A DNA stretch of 64,000 nt from Kribbella sp. VKM Ac-2568 (GTDB taxonomy: Bacteria > Actinomycetota > Actinomycetes > Propionibacteriales > Kribbellaceae): assembly GCF_004345365.1 (NCBI RefSeq), contig NZ_SLVF01000002.1:496001-560000 (forward strand), written 5' to 3'. Shown piece by piece: positions 18,839 through 27,036 of the stretch (position 1 is its first letter; the number at the start of each line of letters is the position of its first letter). The position numbers and the translations under genes are program-made. The notes beneath the pieces are model-generated. The model was given only the letters and a program-made list of their open reading frames with translations, was not told the DNA's origin and ran no database searches.

Positions 18839-19234
18839 TCACCCAGCCAGCGAGCTGGGGTCCGGGGGTACGTCGACCGCCTGGCTGCGGAGGACCGTCA
18901 GGGGGATGGTTTCGAGGGACCGGGCGTGGGTGGAGGCCAGGACCACCGGAGCGGCGGCGCCCGCGTGGTACGCCTGCAGCCAGCGGGCGGCGACCACGCA
19001 CCAGCGGTCCCCCGGCTTGAGCCCCGCGAAGCCGAACTCGGGCCGCGGGGTGACCAGGTCGTTGCCGACCGAGCTCTGGTGGGCGAGGAACTCCGTGGTC
19101 ATCACCGCGCAGACCGTGTGGCTGCCGAGGTCCTCGGGGCCGGTGGTGCAGCAGCCGTCGCGGAAGAACCCGGTGATCGGGTCGGTGCCGCACTCCTCCA
19201 ACGGCTCGCCGAGCACGTTCAGATCGGTCTCCAC
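18839..19234 (-). CDS. DUF2237 family protein
   Basis: 131 residues matching DUF2237: NVLGEPLEECGTDPITGFFR, DGCCTTGPEDLGSHTVCAV and FGFAGLKPGDRWCVVAARW. Several Cys residues are conserved (ECG, GCC), suggesting metal or redox chemistry, but function is unknown. The GTG at 19234 lies 8 bp after the PlsC stop. The frame stays open through the whole plsC gene in another phase, which is a shadow. It probably belongs to a plsC-DUF2237 operon. Confidence 0.88.
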   Translation of the reverse strand: METDLNVLGEPLEECGTDPITGFFRDGCCTTGPEDLGSHTVCAVMTTEFLAHQSSVGNDLVTPRPEFGFAGLKPGDRWCVVAARWLQAYHAGAAAPVVLASTHARSLETIPLTVLRSQAVDVPPDPSSLAG

Positions 19235-19242
19235 CGGAGCGG

Positions 19243-20031
19243 TCAGGAGGCCTTGGTGTCGCCGAGGCGGGGCTTGATGTGGTCGTCGACGGACTCGCCG
19301 GCCTTGATGAGCTCCTTGGCCTTCTCGGCGTACATGTCGACGTACTCCTGGCCGGACAGCTCCATCAGCGCGTACATGATCTCGTCCGTGACCGAGCGCA
19401 GCACGAACCGGTCGCGCTCCATCCCCTCGTAGCGAGAGAAGTCCAGCGGCTTGCCGATCGAGACGCCGGGGCGGACCAGGCGCGGCAGCCGCCGGCCGGG
19501 CTCGCGGATCAGCCACTGCGGCCAGACCGTGCCGGGCGGGTTCAGCTTCTCGGTGTCGATCATCGCGACCGGGATGACCGGCACGCCGGCCACGATCGCC
19601 ATCCGGGCGACGCCGGTCTTGCCCTTGTAGAGCCGGCCGTCCGGTGAACGGGTGCCCTCGGGGTAGATGCCGAAGAGCTCGCCCTTCTGGAGGATCTCCA
19701 GACCGGTGTTCAGCGCGGCCAGCGAGGCCCGGCCGCCGGACCGGTCGATGGGGATCTGCCCGACCGAGCGGAAGAAGGTGGCCACCAGCCGGCCCTTCAG
19801 CCCGGGCGCGGTGAAGTACTCCGACTTGGCCGGGAAGACGATCTGCCGGGGCACCGCGACCGGCAGGAACACCGAGTCGCAGAAGGCCAGGTGATTGCTG
19901 ACCAGCAGGGCCGGCCCTGACGAGGGAATGTTCTCCAGCCCCTCGACCCTGGGACGGAAGAGGAGCTTCGTAATCGGTCCGACGAAGAACCGCCTGAGGA
20001 ACAGGTACAGCAACGCCTTCACCTCCGTCAC
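19243..20031 (-). CDS. plsC: 1-acyl-sn-glycerol-3-phosphate acyltransferase (PlsC type)
   Basis: 262 residues. Acylates lysophosphatidate or a related lysophospholipid at the membrane. The acyltransferase blocks are present: NHLAFCD (the NHX4D catalytic His/Asp), FFRSVGQIPIDR, FGIYPEGTRSPDG and a PVIPVAM block. N-terminal hydrophobic residues (LLYLFLRRFFVGPITKLLF) would anchor it. The orthologous position in M. tuberculosis is Rv2182c, near aroG. It is divergent from the esterase gene with a 206-bp spacer in which I see no clear operator. Confidence 0.95.
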   Translation of the reverse strand: MTEVKALLYLFLRRFFVGPITKLLFRPRVEGLENIPSSGPALLVSNHLAFCDSVFLPVAVPRQIVFPAKSEYFTAPGLKGRLVATFFRSVGQIPIDRSGGRASLAALNTGLEILQKGELFGIYPEGTRSPDGRLYKGKTGVARMAIVAGVPVIPVAMIDTEKLNPPGTVWPQWLIREPGRRLPRLVRPGVSIGKPLDFSRYEGMERDRFVLRSVTDEIMYALMELSGQEYVDMYAEKAKELIKAGESVDDHIKPRLGDTKAS

Positions 20032-20237
20032 TCGGCCGACACCCTACGTTCCACTCTCCTCCTCGGGCAACGTCACCGCCAGGAATACGCGGGTAGCACT
20101 CTGTGTTGGCATCCGGTTGCAGACTGGGTGCGACGTCGGTCACGAGACCCGAACGACACCCGCGCCGGGGTGGGCGGGTGGCTCCGCGGCTGCGACCATT
20201 GGCGTCTCAGGATGTCCGCGACCGTCTAGGAGTACCC

Positions 20238-21002
20238 GTGCCAGTGCAAGCTCATGCGGAAGAGTTCCGCAGCCCAGGATCCGGTGAGAACGCCGCCACC
20301 GGGGTCCTGCTGAGCCACGGCTTCACCGGATCACCGCGGGCGATGCGCCCCTTCGCCGAGCACCTCGCCACCGAGGGGTACGGCGTCGCCGTACCGCGGC
20401 TGCCCGGGCACGGCACGCACTGGCGGGAGATGAACACCACCCGCTGGCAGGACTGGTACGCCGTCCTCGACAACGAGCTCGAGCGGCTCCGCAAGGAGCA
20501 CGACCGGGTGTTCGTCGCCGGGCTGTCGATGGGTGGCTGCCTGACCCTGCGGCTGGCCGAGGAGCACGGCGCCGACATCGCCGGGCTGATCCTGGTCAAC
20601 CCGTCCGTGCGCACTGACGACAAGCGGCTGGTGCTGCTCCCGGTGCTGCAGCGGCTGGTCCCGTCCTTCCCGGGCATCTCGAACGACATCAAGAAACCCG
20701 GTGTGGACGAGGGCGCCTACGACCGGATGCCGCTGCGCGCGCTCCACTCGCTGTCGCAGCTCTGGCAGCTCACCCGCGACGATCTGGGCAAGGTGACGCA
20801 GCCGGTTCTTCTGTTCCGCAGTACTGTCGATCACGTCGTGGAGCCGAGCTCGGGCCGGACGGTGCTGGCGTCGATCTCGTCCCGCGACGTGACCGAGACC
20901 CTGCTCGAGGACAGCTATCACGTGGCCACTCTGGACAACGACGCCCCGCGCATCTTCGCCGACTCGACGGCCTTCATCCGGCGGGTCGGTACCGATGCGT
21001 GA
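20238..21002 (+). CDS. Alpha/beta hydrolase, carboxylesterase/monoacylglycerol-lipase type
   Basis: 254 residues. Oxyanion region LLSHGFTGSPRAMRP, nucleophile elbow VAGLSMGGC, catalytic Asp in FRSTVDHVV, and His in DSYHVATLDND. PGHGTHWREM is typical of the Est30/monoglyceride lipase group. There is no signal peptide, so it is intracellular. GTG at 20238 has AGGAG five or six bases upstream; the longer frame to 20103 lacks coding character. The following gene starts inside its last codons, so the two are coupled. Confidence 0.92.
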   Translation: MPVQAHAEEFRSPGSGENAATGVLLSHGFTGSPRAMRPFAEHLATEGYGVAVPRLPGHGTHWREMNTTRWQDWYAVLDNELERLRKEHDRVFVAGLSMGGCLTLRLAEEHGADIAGLILVNPSVRTDDKRLVLLPVLQRLVPSFPGISNDIKKPGVDEGAYDRMPLRALHSLSQLWQLTRDDLGKVTQPVLLFRSTVDHVVEPSSGRTVLASISSRDVTETLLEDSYHVATLDNDAPRIFADSTAFIRRVGTDA

Positions 21003-21765
21003 CAACGGCCTGACCGCTTCGGCCTACACCTCGCTGGGAGGGATCGATCCCCTCGTCGCCGAGCCCGTCCTCGCCGCGCTGGCCGAGGCCGGCATCGCCG
21101 CGTACGCCGGTGCGCCGGGCGAGCCCGGTCCGTCGGCCTCCGAGGCTCCGGCCGAGCCCGCCGGTGAAGGTAAGTCAACCGCCGAGACCCCGAGCCCGGC
21201 GCCCGCGAAGGCGGATGAGGCCGCGGTGAAGATCCCGGCCGGCTTCGAGGAGATCTTCGTCGCATCCGGCGCCGAGGAGCAGGCGCGCGCGGTGATCGAA
21301 CGCAGTACCGAGGACGCCGAGTGGGCGTCGCTGGTCGAGCAGTTCAACGCGCCGTCCGCGCCGGGTCACGACGCGGACCCGGTACCGCAGTGGCCGGCCA
21401 GCGAGGAGGTGGACGAGAACTCCTACGAGCCGCTGATCGACGTACCGTCCGGGCTGATCGTCGGCGACACCGACGAGGACCCGCCCGAGGAACCGCCGGC
21501 CCGCCGGACCGAGGACCCGCACGACCACTACGTCCCGCCGGAACCGCCGCGCGGACCGAAGCTGGACTGGATCAGCCGGGCCGCCTGGCTCGGCCTGCTC
21601 GGCGGACCGGTGCTGCTGATTCTGGCCGCGCTGCTGGACTTCGGCACCGGCCGGATCACCACCATCGCGGTGGTCGGCTTCATCGCCGGCTTCCTCACCC
21701 TGGTGATCCGGATGAAGGACCGCCTTCCACCAGATGACACGCCTGACGACGGCGCGATCGTCTGA
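20995..21765 (+). CDS. Acidic protein with C-terminal membrane spans, unknown function
   Basis: 256 residues. The N-terminal ~180 residues are Ala/Pro/Glu-rich and low complexity, with a short ordered part (AGFEEIFVASGAEEQARAVI). The last ~60 residues hold two membrane spans (AAWLGLLGGPVLLILAALLD; IAVVGFIAGFLTLVIRM). The N-terminal LGGIDPLVAEPVLAALAEAG may be a small interaction motif. The ATG overlaps the esterase stop by 8 bp, so the proteins are probably made together. I do not recognise a characterised family. Confidence 0.82.
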   Translation: MRDNGLTASAYTSLGGIDPLVAEPVLAALAEAGIAAYAGAPGEPGPSASEAPAEPAGEGKSTAETPSPAPAKADEAAVKIPAGFEEIFVASGAEEQARAVIERSTEDAEWASLVEQFNAPSAPGHDADPVPQWPASEEVDENSYEPLIDVPSGLIVGDTDEDPPEEPPARRTEDPHDHYVPPEPPRGPKLDWISRAAWLGLLGGPVLLILAALLDFGTGRITTIAVVGFIAGFLTLVIRMKDRLPPDDTPDDGAIV

Positions 21766-21780
21766 CGCTAGAGTTCGGAT

Positions 21781-21797
21781 CGTCGGACAATCCGACG
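21781..21797. repeat. Short inverted repeat upstream of the TIGR00300 gene
   Basis: CGTCGGACAATCCGACG is a perfect 7-bp inverted repeat with a 3-base loop. It sits 22 bp before the next GTG start, between two genes on the same strand. It could be a weak terminator for the upstream unit or an operator for the downstream gene; the sequence alone does not decide. Confidence 0.5.
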
Positions 21798-21819
21798 AGC
21801 TGAGGCGGAGGAGGCACCT

Positions 21820-23052
21820 GTGCAGGTCACCGAGACGGTGGAGATCACCGGCCACCTGATGGACTCCGGGCTGCTGTCCCGCGTCCTGGACGACATCCGC
21901 GGGTACGGCGGTGAGTACACGCTGGACCGGTTCGACCTGGGCTACGACAAGGACGACCCGTCGACGGTCCGGATGACGGTCGGCGCCGAGGACGAGGAAG
22001 CCCTGCAGCGACTGCTGATGCGGATCCAGACCAAGGGCGCGAACCTGGTCGATCCGGGCACGCCGGAGATCTCCGAGGTGACCCAGGACGGCGTATTCCC
22101 GGACGGCTTCTACTCCACCACGAACCTGCCGACCAGCGTCCGGCTGAGCGGCCACTGGGTGCAGGTGCGGAACCCGGAGATGGACTGCGGCCTGCTGGTC
22201 GAGGGCGAATCGGTCCGGACCATCCCGATGTCCGAGGTGAAGGCCGGGATGAAGATCATCTCGAGCGCGCAGGGCGTCAAGGTCACTCCCCCACTGGTCG
22301 CGAACACCGAGGAGTCGTTCGGCTTCATGGAGTCGGACGTGTCCAGCGAGAAGCCGCAGCGGGTGCTCGTCATGCAGGTCGCCGACGGCATGCGCGAGGC
22401 CAAGGCGAACGGCCAGAAGGTGCTCTGGGTCGGCGGGCCCGGCATCGTCCACACCGGCGCCGCGCCGGCCATGGTCGCCCTGGTCGAGGCCGGGTACGTC
22501 GACGTGCTGTTCGCCGGGAACGCCCTCGCGACGCACGACATCGAGTCGTCGCTCTACGGCACGTCGCTGGGCGTCGACCTGGCCCGCGGTCGTGGGGTGG
22601 AGCACGGTCACGAGCACCACATCCGCGCGATCAACACGATCCGCAAGGCCGGCTCGATCGCCGAGGCCGTCGACAAGGGCGTCCTGACCTCGGGCGTGAT
22701 GCACTCGCTGGTGAAGAACGGGAAGAGCTTCGTGCTGGTCGGCTCGGTGCGCGACGACGGCCCCCTGCCGGACGTCTACACCGACGTGCTGGAGGGGCAG
22801 CGCGCCATGCGGGCCGAACTGCCAGGCGTCGGCTACTGCCTGATGGCGGCGACCATGCTCCACTCGGTTGCCACCGGCAACATCCTGCCGGCCTCCATCC
22901 CGCTCACCTGCGTTGACATCAACCCGGCGACCGTGACGAAGCTGGCCGACCGCGGCTCCTCCCAGGCCCGCGGCATCGTCACCGACGTCGGCCTGTTCAT
23001 CGAGCACCTCGCCCGGGAACTGGCCCCCGACTACTCAGGAGACAGCAAGTAG
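21820..23052 (+). CDS. TIGR00300 / LOR-SDH domain protein, ornithine cyclodeaminase-like
   Basis: 410 residues. The N-terminal ~100 residues match the LOR/SDH conserved domain (ITGHLMDSGLLSRVLDDI, VTQDGVFPDGFYSTTNLPT). The C-terminal part has a nucleotide-binding motif (VLWVGGPGIVHTGAAPAMV) and GNALATHDIESSLYGTSLG. Archaeal relatives are NAD-dependent ornithine cyclodeaminases, and the cyanobacterial ArgZ/AgrE enzyme carries this domain after an arginine dihydrolase. The dihydrolase domain is absent here. A strong GGAGGAGG site precedes the GTG. Proline formation from ornithine is a reasonable but unproven role. Confidence 0.88.
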   Translation: MQVTETVEITGHLMDSGLLSRVLDDIRGYGGEYTLDRFDLGYDKDDPSTVRMTVGAEDEEALQRLLMRIQTKGANLVDPGTPEISEVTQDGVFPDGFYSTTNLPTSVRLSGHWVQVRNPEMDCGLLVEGESVRTIPMSEVKAGMKIISSAQGVKVTPPLVANTEESFGFMESDVSSEKPQRVLVMQVADGMREAKANGQKVLWVGGPGIVHTGAAPAMVALVEAGYVDVLFAGNALATHDIESSLYGTSLGVDLARGRGVEHGHEHHIRAINTIRKAGSIAEAVDKGVLTSGVMHSLVKNGKSFVLVGSVRDDGPLPDVYTDVLEGQRAMRAELPGVGYCLMAATMLHSVATGNILPASIPLTCVDINPATVTKLADRGSSQARGIVTDVGLFIEHLARELAPDYSGDSK

Positions 23053-23098
23053 CTCCCTGCCGGGCCAAACTGTCGGCGGTCTGGTCCAGGCTGGGGTC

Positions 23099-23479
23099 AT
23101 GGCACTGAGAACGAAGGCGCACTGGTTCGGCGTCGCGCTCAACTCGCCGGACCCACAGAAGCTGGGCCGCTTCTACCAGCGGTTGCTCGGCTGGACGCTG
23201 TATGCCGACGAGCCCAACTGGGTGACCCTGGCACCAACCAAGGAGGCGGGTTACAACCTGGCCTTCCAGCGCGAAGAGCTCTACGAGAGACCCGTGTGGC
23301 CCGCCGAGGAGGGCAAGCCGCAGATGTCGATCCACCTCGACCTCGAGGTGGACGACCTGGACGAGGCGGTCGCGCACGCGGTCGAGGCCGGCCCCGAACT
23401 GGCGTCGTACCAGCCTCAGAAGGATGTGCGGGTGATGCTCGACCCGGACGGGCACCCGTTCTGCCTGTACGTCGACTAG
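23099..23479 (+). CDS. VOC/glyoxalase-family protein
   Basis: 126 residues with the paired beta-alpha-beta-beta-beta modules of the VOC superfamily: WFGVALNSPDPQKLGRFYQR, LLGWTLYADEPNW, MSIHLDLEVDDLDEAVA and the C-terminal VMLDPDGHPFCLYVD. Such proteins act as antibiotic-resistance, isomerase or dioxygenase-like enzymes, and short ones like this are mostly uncharacterised. It stands as a single gene 46 bp after the TIGR00300 gene. Confidence 0.9.
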   Translation: MALRTKAHWFGVALNSPDPQKLGRFYQRLLGWTLYADEPNWVTLAPTKEAGYNLAFQREELYERPVWPAEEGKPQMSIHLDLEVDDLDEAVAHAVEAGPELASYQPQKDVRVMLDPDGHPFCLYVD

Positions 23480-23533
23480 CCGCGTGTGGGGCTGGTTACG
23501 GCGACGCGGACCGGCAGCGGGCAGGATGTCGGT

Positions 23534-24283
23534 ATGACCGAACTGGTGCACCTGAGTGTCGACGAGGGCGTTGCGACGATCACGCTGGACTCGCCGCACA
23601 ACAAGAACACGCTCTCCCAGCAGCTGACCAGTGAGCTCCTCGCTCATCTGGCGGCGGCTGATGCCGACGAAGCGGTGCGAGTGGTCGTGATCCGCTCCGC
23701 GCTCGACGTGTTCTGCTCGGGTGCCGACCTGTCCGAGGCGACCACGGTCGGGATGGGCGTAGGCGCCCAGCGGATGGTGGATGTGCAGCGAGCGATCGTG
23801 GCGAACTCCAAGCCCGTGGTGGCTCGCGTGGCCGGGCCTGTGCGTGCCGGTGGGATCGGGATTGTCGCGGCCGCGGACATCAGCGTCGCCGGTGAGAGTT
23901 CCACCTTTGCCCTGACCGAGGTCCGGCTCGGGCTCGCCGCCGCCACGATCTCCCTCACCGTGATCCCGCGGCTGACCGATCGCGCCGCGTCCCTGACGTT
24001 CCTGACCGGTGACGGATTCGACGGCGCCGAGGCGGCCCGGCTGGGGCTGGTCACCCGCGCTGTCCCGGACGACGACCTGGACGCCGCGCTGGCCGCAGTA
24101 CTGAAGTCACTGCTCAAGGGTGTGCCGCAGGGCCTCAGGGAGACGAAGAAGCTGCTCAATCGGAAGCTCCTCGCCGACATCGATGCCCGCGGCACCGATC
24201 TGGCCGAGCTCTCCGCCGGCCTGTTCGGCTCCCCCGCCGCCCAGGAAGCGATGCTGGCCTTCTTGAACCGAAAGAAGGGTTAG
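23534..24283 (+). CDS. Enoyl-CoA hydratase/isomerase family protein
   Basis: 249 residues of the crotonase fold: VATITLDSPHNKNTLSQQL at the N-terminus, SALDVFCSGADLSE (oxyanion strand), VARVAGPVRAGGIGIVAAAD (CoA oxyanion loop) and a C-terminal trimerisation helix region. The usual catalytic glutamates of hydratases are only partly identifiable, so hydratase, isomerase or hydrolase activity is open. ATG 23534 is preferred over the open frame to 23486. It ends convergently against the SDR gene with a 4-bp overlap. Confidence 0.9.
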   Translation: MTELVHLSVDEGVATITLDSPHNKNTLSQQLTSELLAHLAAADADEAVRVVVIRSALDVFCSGADLSEATTVGMGVGAQRMVDVQRAIVANSKPVVARVAGPVRAGGIGIVAAADISVAGESSTFALTEVRLGLAAATISLTVIPRLTDRAASLTFLTGDGFDGAEAARLGLVTRAVPDDDLDAALAAVLKSLLKGVPQGLRETKKLLNRKLLADIDARGTDLAELSAGLFGSPAAQEAMLAFLNRKKG

Positions 24284-25047
24284 CCCGCGCGCCAGCCGCC
24301 GTTGCTGGTGAGGAGCTGGCTGTTGATCCAGCCGCCCTCGGGTGAGCAGAGGAAGGCCACCAGATTCGCCGTGTCGGCGGGTTGGCCGGGCCTCTTCAGC
24401 GGGTTCTCGGCGGCGAACTGCTCGACCATCTCGGGCGTCATCCAGCCGGTGTCGATCGGGCCCGGATTGATCACGTTCGCGGTGATGCCGAGGTGGCTGA
24501 GCTCCTGACCCGCCGCCAGAGTGATCCGATCCAGCGCGCCCTTGCTCGCGCCGTACGGCAGGTTGTGCACCGTGTGGTCGCTGGTGAGCGCCACGATCCG
24601 GCCGTCCCCGTACGGCGCGGCGTACTGCTCGGCGAATGCCTTGATCAGCAGCCAGCCGGCCCGGGCGTTCACCGCGAAGTGCCGGTCGAAGCTCTCGATC
24701 GTGGTGTCGAGGATCCCGCTGTCCACGGACTCGCAGTGCGACATCACCAGCGCCTGCACGGGTCCCAGTGCCTCGTTGGTCGCGCGGAACACCTCGGTCG
24801 GCGCGGCGGTGTCCTCGAAGTCGCCCTCGACCGCGAACACCCGCGCGCCGTGCTTCTCGAGCACCTCGGTGATCTCGTCCCGGGCGGCCGTGTCCTGGCC
24901 CCAAGGCATCCGGTCGTCGTACCGGCTCAGGTAGGTGAACGCGACGTCCCACCCGGTCGCCGCCAGCCGCTCCGCGATCCCGGCCCCGATGCCGACCCGG
25001 CGTCCCACTCCGGTCACCAGCACAACCGGCCTCTTCAGCTCGCTCAT
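24280..25047 (-). CDS. SDR-family oxidoreductase
   Basis: 255 residues with a short-chain dehydrogenase layout: VLVTGVGRRVGIGAGIAERL as a modified TGxxxGxG cofactor loop, EGDFED, a catalytic Ser in LTSDHT, YGASKGAL (YxxxK), and NPGPIDTGWM. A C-terminal SPEGGWINSQLLTSNGGW is typical. The substrate is unknown; 3-oxoacyl reductase-like roles are common. ATG 25047 has AGGATGGG just upstream. The substrate-binding loop SHCESVDSG is unusual for the NNAG position (here MSHCES), which may affect activity. Confidence 0.9.
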   Translation of the reverse strand: MSELKRPVVLVTGVGRRVGIGAGIAERLAATGWDVAFTYLSRYDDRMPWGQDTAARDEITEVLEKHGARVFAVEGDFEDTAAPTEVFRATNEALGPVQALVMSHCESVDSGILDTTIESFDRHFAVNARAGWLLIKAFAEQYAAPYGDGRIVALTSDHTVHNLPYGASKGALDRITLAAGQELSHLGITANVINPGPIDTGWMTPEMVEQFAAENPLKRPGQPADTANLVAFLCSPEGGWINSQLLTSNGGWRAG

Positions 25048-25163
25048 CCCGCCATCCTGCCGCCGGAATCCCCAGCACACAAAGGGTTTTGCGGTAACCG
25101 ATTGCGGGACGATCTACTACCGCCTGCGGGCCACCGGACATCGGGAGCGCTGGCGTGAGGCCG

Positions 25164-25898
25164 TCAGTGATCCGCTGTTGGAGTTTCAGCCGGGCTGATC
25201 TCGAGCAGCATCGGCAGGTGGTCCGAGCCCGCGGCCAGGTCGTCGCGGGTGACACCTTCGACCGAGCCGAGCGGGATCACCTGACCGTCGAGGCCCGGGG
25301 AGAGCAGCGCGCCGTCGATCCGCTTGACGGGGTTGTTCGAGTGGTACGTCGGCCCGGCGTCGGCGCCGAGATCGGTCAATCCCTCAGCAGCAAGGCGTTC
25401 CCAGACCGGGCCGTCCGGTTCCTCGTTGAGGTCGCCGACGAGGAGGTAGGGCAGGTTGAAGGAGTTGCAACCCTTCAGCACCTGCTCGAGCTCGTGCCGG
25501 CGGCCCCGGATGTGCAGTCCGAGGTGACACACGACCATCGCGAGATCCACGCCGCCGAGAGTGACCCGGCCGCCGACCGCGCCACCCGGGAGCTGGGTGG
25601 CGATCAGCCGGAGCCGTCGGCGTACGAACGGCCGCCAGACCCGCCAGTTCAGGGGATCCGCCAGCTCGGTGCCATCGGCAACCAGGATCGCGTTGCGCGC
25701 GGACGCCGCGACGTACCGGAGGCCGAACGTCGCCGCCATCGCCTCGCGCTTGCGCCTGGTCCCCCACCACGTCGGCGCCTCCTGGATCAGCGCGACATCG
25801 GGCGCGCAGGCGCGAACCACCCGGGCCAGCGCGTCGCGATCATCACCCCAGCGGTGCACGTTGTACGACAGCACCCGCAGCGACGGGCCCGCTGTCAT
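25164..25898 (-). CDS. Endonuclease/exonuclease/phosphatase family protein
   Basis: 244 residues with EEP-fold landmarks: VLSYNVHRWGDD near the N-terminus, IQEAPTWW (metal-binding Glu), VVCHLGLHIRG (His), LLVGDLNEEPDG (Asp-Asn pair) and a C-terminal AGSDHLPML (Asp-His). The catalytic set is complete, so it should be an active metal-dependent phosphodiesterase or phosphatase; nucleic acid, phosphoinositide or nucleotide substrates are all possible. Its ATG overlaps the upstream ROK stop as ATGA. It is the last gene of the operon beginning at 30649. Confidence 0.92.
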   Translation of the reverse strand: MTAGPSLRVLSYNVHRWGDDRDALARVVRACAPDVALIQEAPTWWGTRRKREAMAATFGLRYVAASARNAILVADGTELADPLNWRVWRPFVRRRLRLIATQLPGGAVGGRVTLGGVDLAMVVCHLGLHIRGRRHELEQVLKGCNSFNLPYLLVGDLNEEPDGPVWERLAAEGLTDLGADAGPTYHSNNPVKRIDGALLSPGLDGQVIPLGSVEGVTRDDLAAGSDHLPMLLEISPAETPTADH

Positions 25899-27028
25899 AC
25901 CTCAGTCTCGTCTTGCAACTCCCGCTCGGGATCCGGCGCCGCAGTACGCATCCCGGTACGGCGGCCGACCGACTTGCGCGCAGCCCGCTCCAGCCGGGTG
26001 GACCGGCCGCTGCGGGCTGCGGTCTTCGCCGTCACCGCGGTCGTCTTGACCCGCACCCGCCGCAGCCAGGTGGCCTCTTCGCGCGCGAGGTCCGCGGCCC
26101 CGACCATGCCGGCCTCCGGACCCAGTACGGCACGCACGATCCGCGCCTCCGGGCGGAATCCACGTCCGGTCAGCGTGCGCTTGAACGCCTCGCGGGCGGG
26201 AGCGAGCAGCAACTCGCCGGCGTCGGAGACACCGCCACCGATGACGAACGTGCCGGGGTCGAGCGCGGCGGCGAGGTTCGCCAGGCCGATGCCCAGCCAG
26301 CGGCCGACATCCTCGAGCAGTTCGACCGCGACCGGGTCGCCGTCCTTCGCCAGCTCGGTCACCATCGGCCCGTTGATCTTGCGGGGATCACCGTCCGCGG
26401 CGCGGAGCAGGTTGTGCGCGACCGGGGAGCCGGACAGGGCCAACTCCCGCGCCTCGCGGGTCAGCGCGTTGCCCGAGGCGTACTGCTCCCAGCAGCCGCG
26501 GTTGCCGCACTCGCACCGATGTCCGCCGGGCACGACCTGCATGTGCCCGAACTCGCCGGCGATGCCGAACTTGCCCCGCTGCAGGGCGCCGTCGTTGAGG
26601 ATCGCGCCGCCGATCCCGGTACCGAGTGTGACGCAGACCAGGTGACTCTCCCCCTGGCCGCCGCCGAAGCGCCACTCCGACCAGGCCGCCGCGTTCGCGT
26701 CGTTCTCGACCACCACGGGCAGCCCGAGGCGGCGTTCGACCGCGTCGCGCAGCGGCTCGTGCCGCCAGGCGAGATGCGGGGCGAACAGCACGGACGACCG
26801 GGTGCCGTCGACGAACCCGGCCGCGCCGATCCCGACCGCGATCACGTCGTGCCGCGACTCCAGGTCGTGCACGATCTCGGCGATCGCGTCCTCGGTCTCC
26901 CTGGGGTCCTTCGTCGGGGTGTCCCGGCGCAACCGGTCCAGGATGTTGCCCTCCGGGTCGACCACTCCGGCGGCCACCTTGGTGCCACCGATGTCGATCC
27001 CGATCGTCAACGCCTGCGTCAGAGCCAT
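25895..27028 (-). CDS. ROK-family glucokinase, long C-terminal tail
   Basis: 377 residues. N-terminal phosphate loop IGIDIGGTKVAAGVVD, sugar-site VVENDANAAAW, TLGTGIGGAI, the ROK zinc motif HRCECGNRGCWEQYASG with its spaced Cys, and the C-terminal IGGGVSDAGELL adenosine motif. Actinobacterial ROK enzymes of this type phosphorylate glucose and influence carbon repression. An extra ~50-residue Arg/Ala/Thr-rich tail is not part of the fold. It lies 8 bp downstream of a second ROK gene, with which it shares most motifs. Confidence 0.94.
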   Translation of the reverse strand: MALTQALTIGIDIGGTKVAAGVVDPEGNILDRLRRDTPTKDPRETEDAIAEIVHDLESRHDVIAVGIGAAGFVDGTRSSVLFAPHLAWRHEPLRDAVERRLGLPVVVENDANAAAWSEWRFGGGQGESHLVCVTLGTGIGGAILNDGALQRGKFGIAGEFGHMQVVPGGHRCECGNRGCWEQYASGNALTREARELALSGSPVAHNLLRAADGDPRKINGPMVTELAKDGDPVAVELLEDVGRWLGIGLANLAAALDPGTFVIGGGVSDAGELLLAPAREAFKRTLTGRGFRPEARIVRAVLGPEAGMVGAADLAREEATWLRRVRVKTTAVTAKTAARSGRSTRLERAARKSVGRRTGMRTAAPDPERELQDETEV

Positions 27029-27036
27029 CGACCCTC

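Noticed and set aside
18839-20143. A 434-residue protein joining DUF2237 with an upstream part
   Set aside because: The upstream part is the shadow frame of plsC; DUF2237 begins at GTG 19234.
24280-25047. Enoyl-ACP reductase (FabI) assignment for the SDR gene
   Set aside because: The catalytic YxxxK pattern and cofactor loop are classical SDR; FabI-specific YxxxxxxK spacing is absent.
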